From contig CAICTM010000989.1 in assembly GCA_903772945.1 (NCBI GenBank), positions 9,771-40,495 on the forward strand: a stretch of 30,725 nucleotides of DNA, in the 5' to 3' direction. Numbering within the stretch: the stretch's first letter is position 1; every line of letters begins with the position of its first letter. Shown here one piece after another: positions 29,770 to 30,725 of this stretch. A program made the position numbers and the translations under genes. Source of the stretch: Seminavis robusta. Taxonomy: Eukaryota > Bacillariophyta > Bacillariophyceae > Naviculales > Naviculaceae. The notes beneath the pieces are model-generated. The model had not been told where the DNA came from. It saw nothing but the letters and a program-made list of their open reading frames with translations, and ran no database searches.

Positions 29770-30277
29770 ACCCCTCATGTGATGTGGGGCATCAAGAACG
29801 TCTAAGAACAAAGGTTCATGCACATAGATTTTAGATTTATCACCTGTAAGTTTGCACAGCAGCTTGCATATTGTAATGTCCGGAGGCTGGATACATGTAT
29901 GCCACACAGTGCCAATATCTGTTCCGGAAAACTAAATGAAAGGCATGTAACGCCTCGAATCCTCGGACACTGGGGCATCGCTTAGATATTTGCCAGCGTG
30001 AGTACTTCAGCACACTACTAGATAATGCTAGACGAATCTTCCACGCGTTCCCGTTTTTGGATCGTGGAACGAGAGATTGCTACCGCAACCACTCTATCTC
30101 ACTCTACAGTCTCCCGCGGAGTTCATCTACGATCCTTTGATGTGGATCTCTCTCGTTGATTAGTTTCATAGCTTTCTAATCCTCTCATAACTTTCATTCT
30201 CTCAACTCAAAACACTCGAAAGATCTTACACTAGCTTTTAGCGTAGTGCACTCACATATGCAAAATTACTCGTGCCT

Positions 30278-30725
30278 ATGCACTGTCACCCAAGTGCCCA
30301 GTTCAGATGCGAGCCGAACTCTACCGTCTACCTTGTCCCAACAGATGATCGCTTCTACATCCGGTCAGTCAAGATTACATTTCCTTTGCAGCATAAAAAA
30401 TGCTACTTCTTCGGTTGGGCAGATTGTGGGGAGTTCACTTCGTCATTGTCGCCAATCAGCAGGCGGGAAGAGATATCGGCAGGCGTGACAGTGGAGAAAC
30501 TGGTCGGCGGAGGCTTCACATTCGAGATGGACAGGAAGAGGGAAGCTCGTGAAAAAATTGTTGTCACAGAAAATATTGGGACTCTCGTTGTGCAGACGAG
30601 TAACGAGGGCCCCCTTGGGCATGAGTACGAAGTTGAGGGACACACGGGCAATCTCTACGGAAATCTTGTTTGCTGCACAAAAGACAGAGTACCTTGGGTG
30701 AGCGGTCCCACGATGGCTACCTTCA
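30278..30725 (+). CDS. Unrecognised protein, 5' part, runs off the window
   Basis: An open frame without stops from 30242 to the window end, with its first ATG at 30278, giving 149 complete residues. Composition is protein-like throughout: FRCEPNSTVYLVPTDDRFYI, then KKCYFFGWADCGEF, VEKLVGGGFTFEMDRKREAR and LGHEYEVEGHTGNLYGNLVC. Many alternating hydrophobic residues suggest a beta-rich fold. There is no signal peptide or membrane segment. I do not recognise the family. The competing plus-strand frame at 30246-30488 and the minus-strand frames are shorter and less protein-like. The true start could lie further upstream if an intron is present. Confidence 0.55.
   Translation, partial: MHCHPSAQFRCEPNSTVYLVPTDDRFYIRSVKITFPLQHKKCYFFGWADCGEFTSSLSPISRREEISAGVTVEKLVGGGFTFEMDRKREAREKIVVTENIGTLVVQTSNEGPLGHEYEVEGHTGNLYGNLVCCTKDRVPWVSGPTMATF

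Larger units (their letters stand above)
28889..30277. other. Intergenic region with hairpin and tandem repeats
   Basis: Lies between the divergent starts of the LRR pseudogene (-) and the right-edge gene (+), so both promoters should be here. It contains two related hairpin elements and a tandem repeat array, listed separately. No RNA gene was recognised. Confidence 0.5.

Noticed and set aside
1..30725. tRNA, rRNA and CRISPR content
   Set aside because: No cloverleaf with A/B boxes, no rRNA-like sequence and no regularly spaced direct repeats were recognised by eye.

Overview
The window looks like nuclear DNA of a pennate diatom. The evidence is a receptor-type nucleotide cyclase fused to a cyclic-nucleotide phosphodiesterase, an LRR surface protein of the diatom type with no kinase domain, a DUF6824-type nuclear protein, a CoDi-like Ty1/copia element, and short GT-AG introns of about 78-120 nt. 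Seminavis robusta or a close relative would fit. This is inferred from family content, not from a search.

Layout, left to right. 1-1394: no supportable gene. 1395-3047 (-): secreted 2-oxoglutarate/Fe(II) oxygenase-like protein with polyQ and polyN tracts. 4669-5562 (-): DUF6824 domain protein. 7660-10339 (+): four-exon gene for a 799-residue secreted protein built from four copies of one module. The introns after modules 1-3 sit at the same place in the module. 10814-11122 (-) and 11667-12320 (+): two small single-pass membrane proteins. 12602-18827: a decayed Ty1/copia retrotransposon lying on the minus strand, with ~132-bp LTRs, a GACAC target-site duplication and a primer-binding site complementary to its own LTR. 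19296-24486 (-): cyclase-PDE receptor, resolved here into 18 exons and 1215 residues, with microexons of 13, 16 and 18 nt. 26224-28888 (-): LRR receptor-like pseudogene with three inactivating changes. 28889-30277: intergenic DNA with hairpin repeats and ACGTCA-containing tandem repeats. 30278-30725 (+): 5' part of an unrecognised gene running off the right edge.

The cyclase-PDE could both make and destroy a cyclic nucleotide in one membrane protein, which suits a fast, self-limiting signal. It and the LRR pseudogene lie in the same orientation and both belong to surface-perception families that are expanded in diatoms. Nothing in the sequence shows that they act together.

The best candidates for something undescribed are the apparent self-priming arrangement of the copia element, the intron architecture of the cyclase-PDE gene (14 of 17 introns are multiples of three), the conserved-intron modular secreted protein, and the strong over-representation of the palindrome TACCGGTA in the non-transposon DNA.
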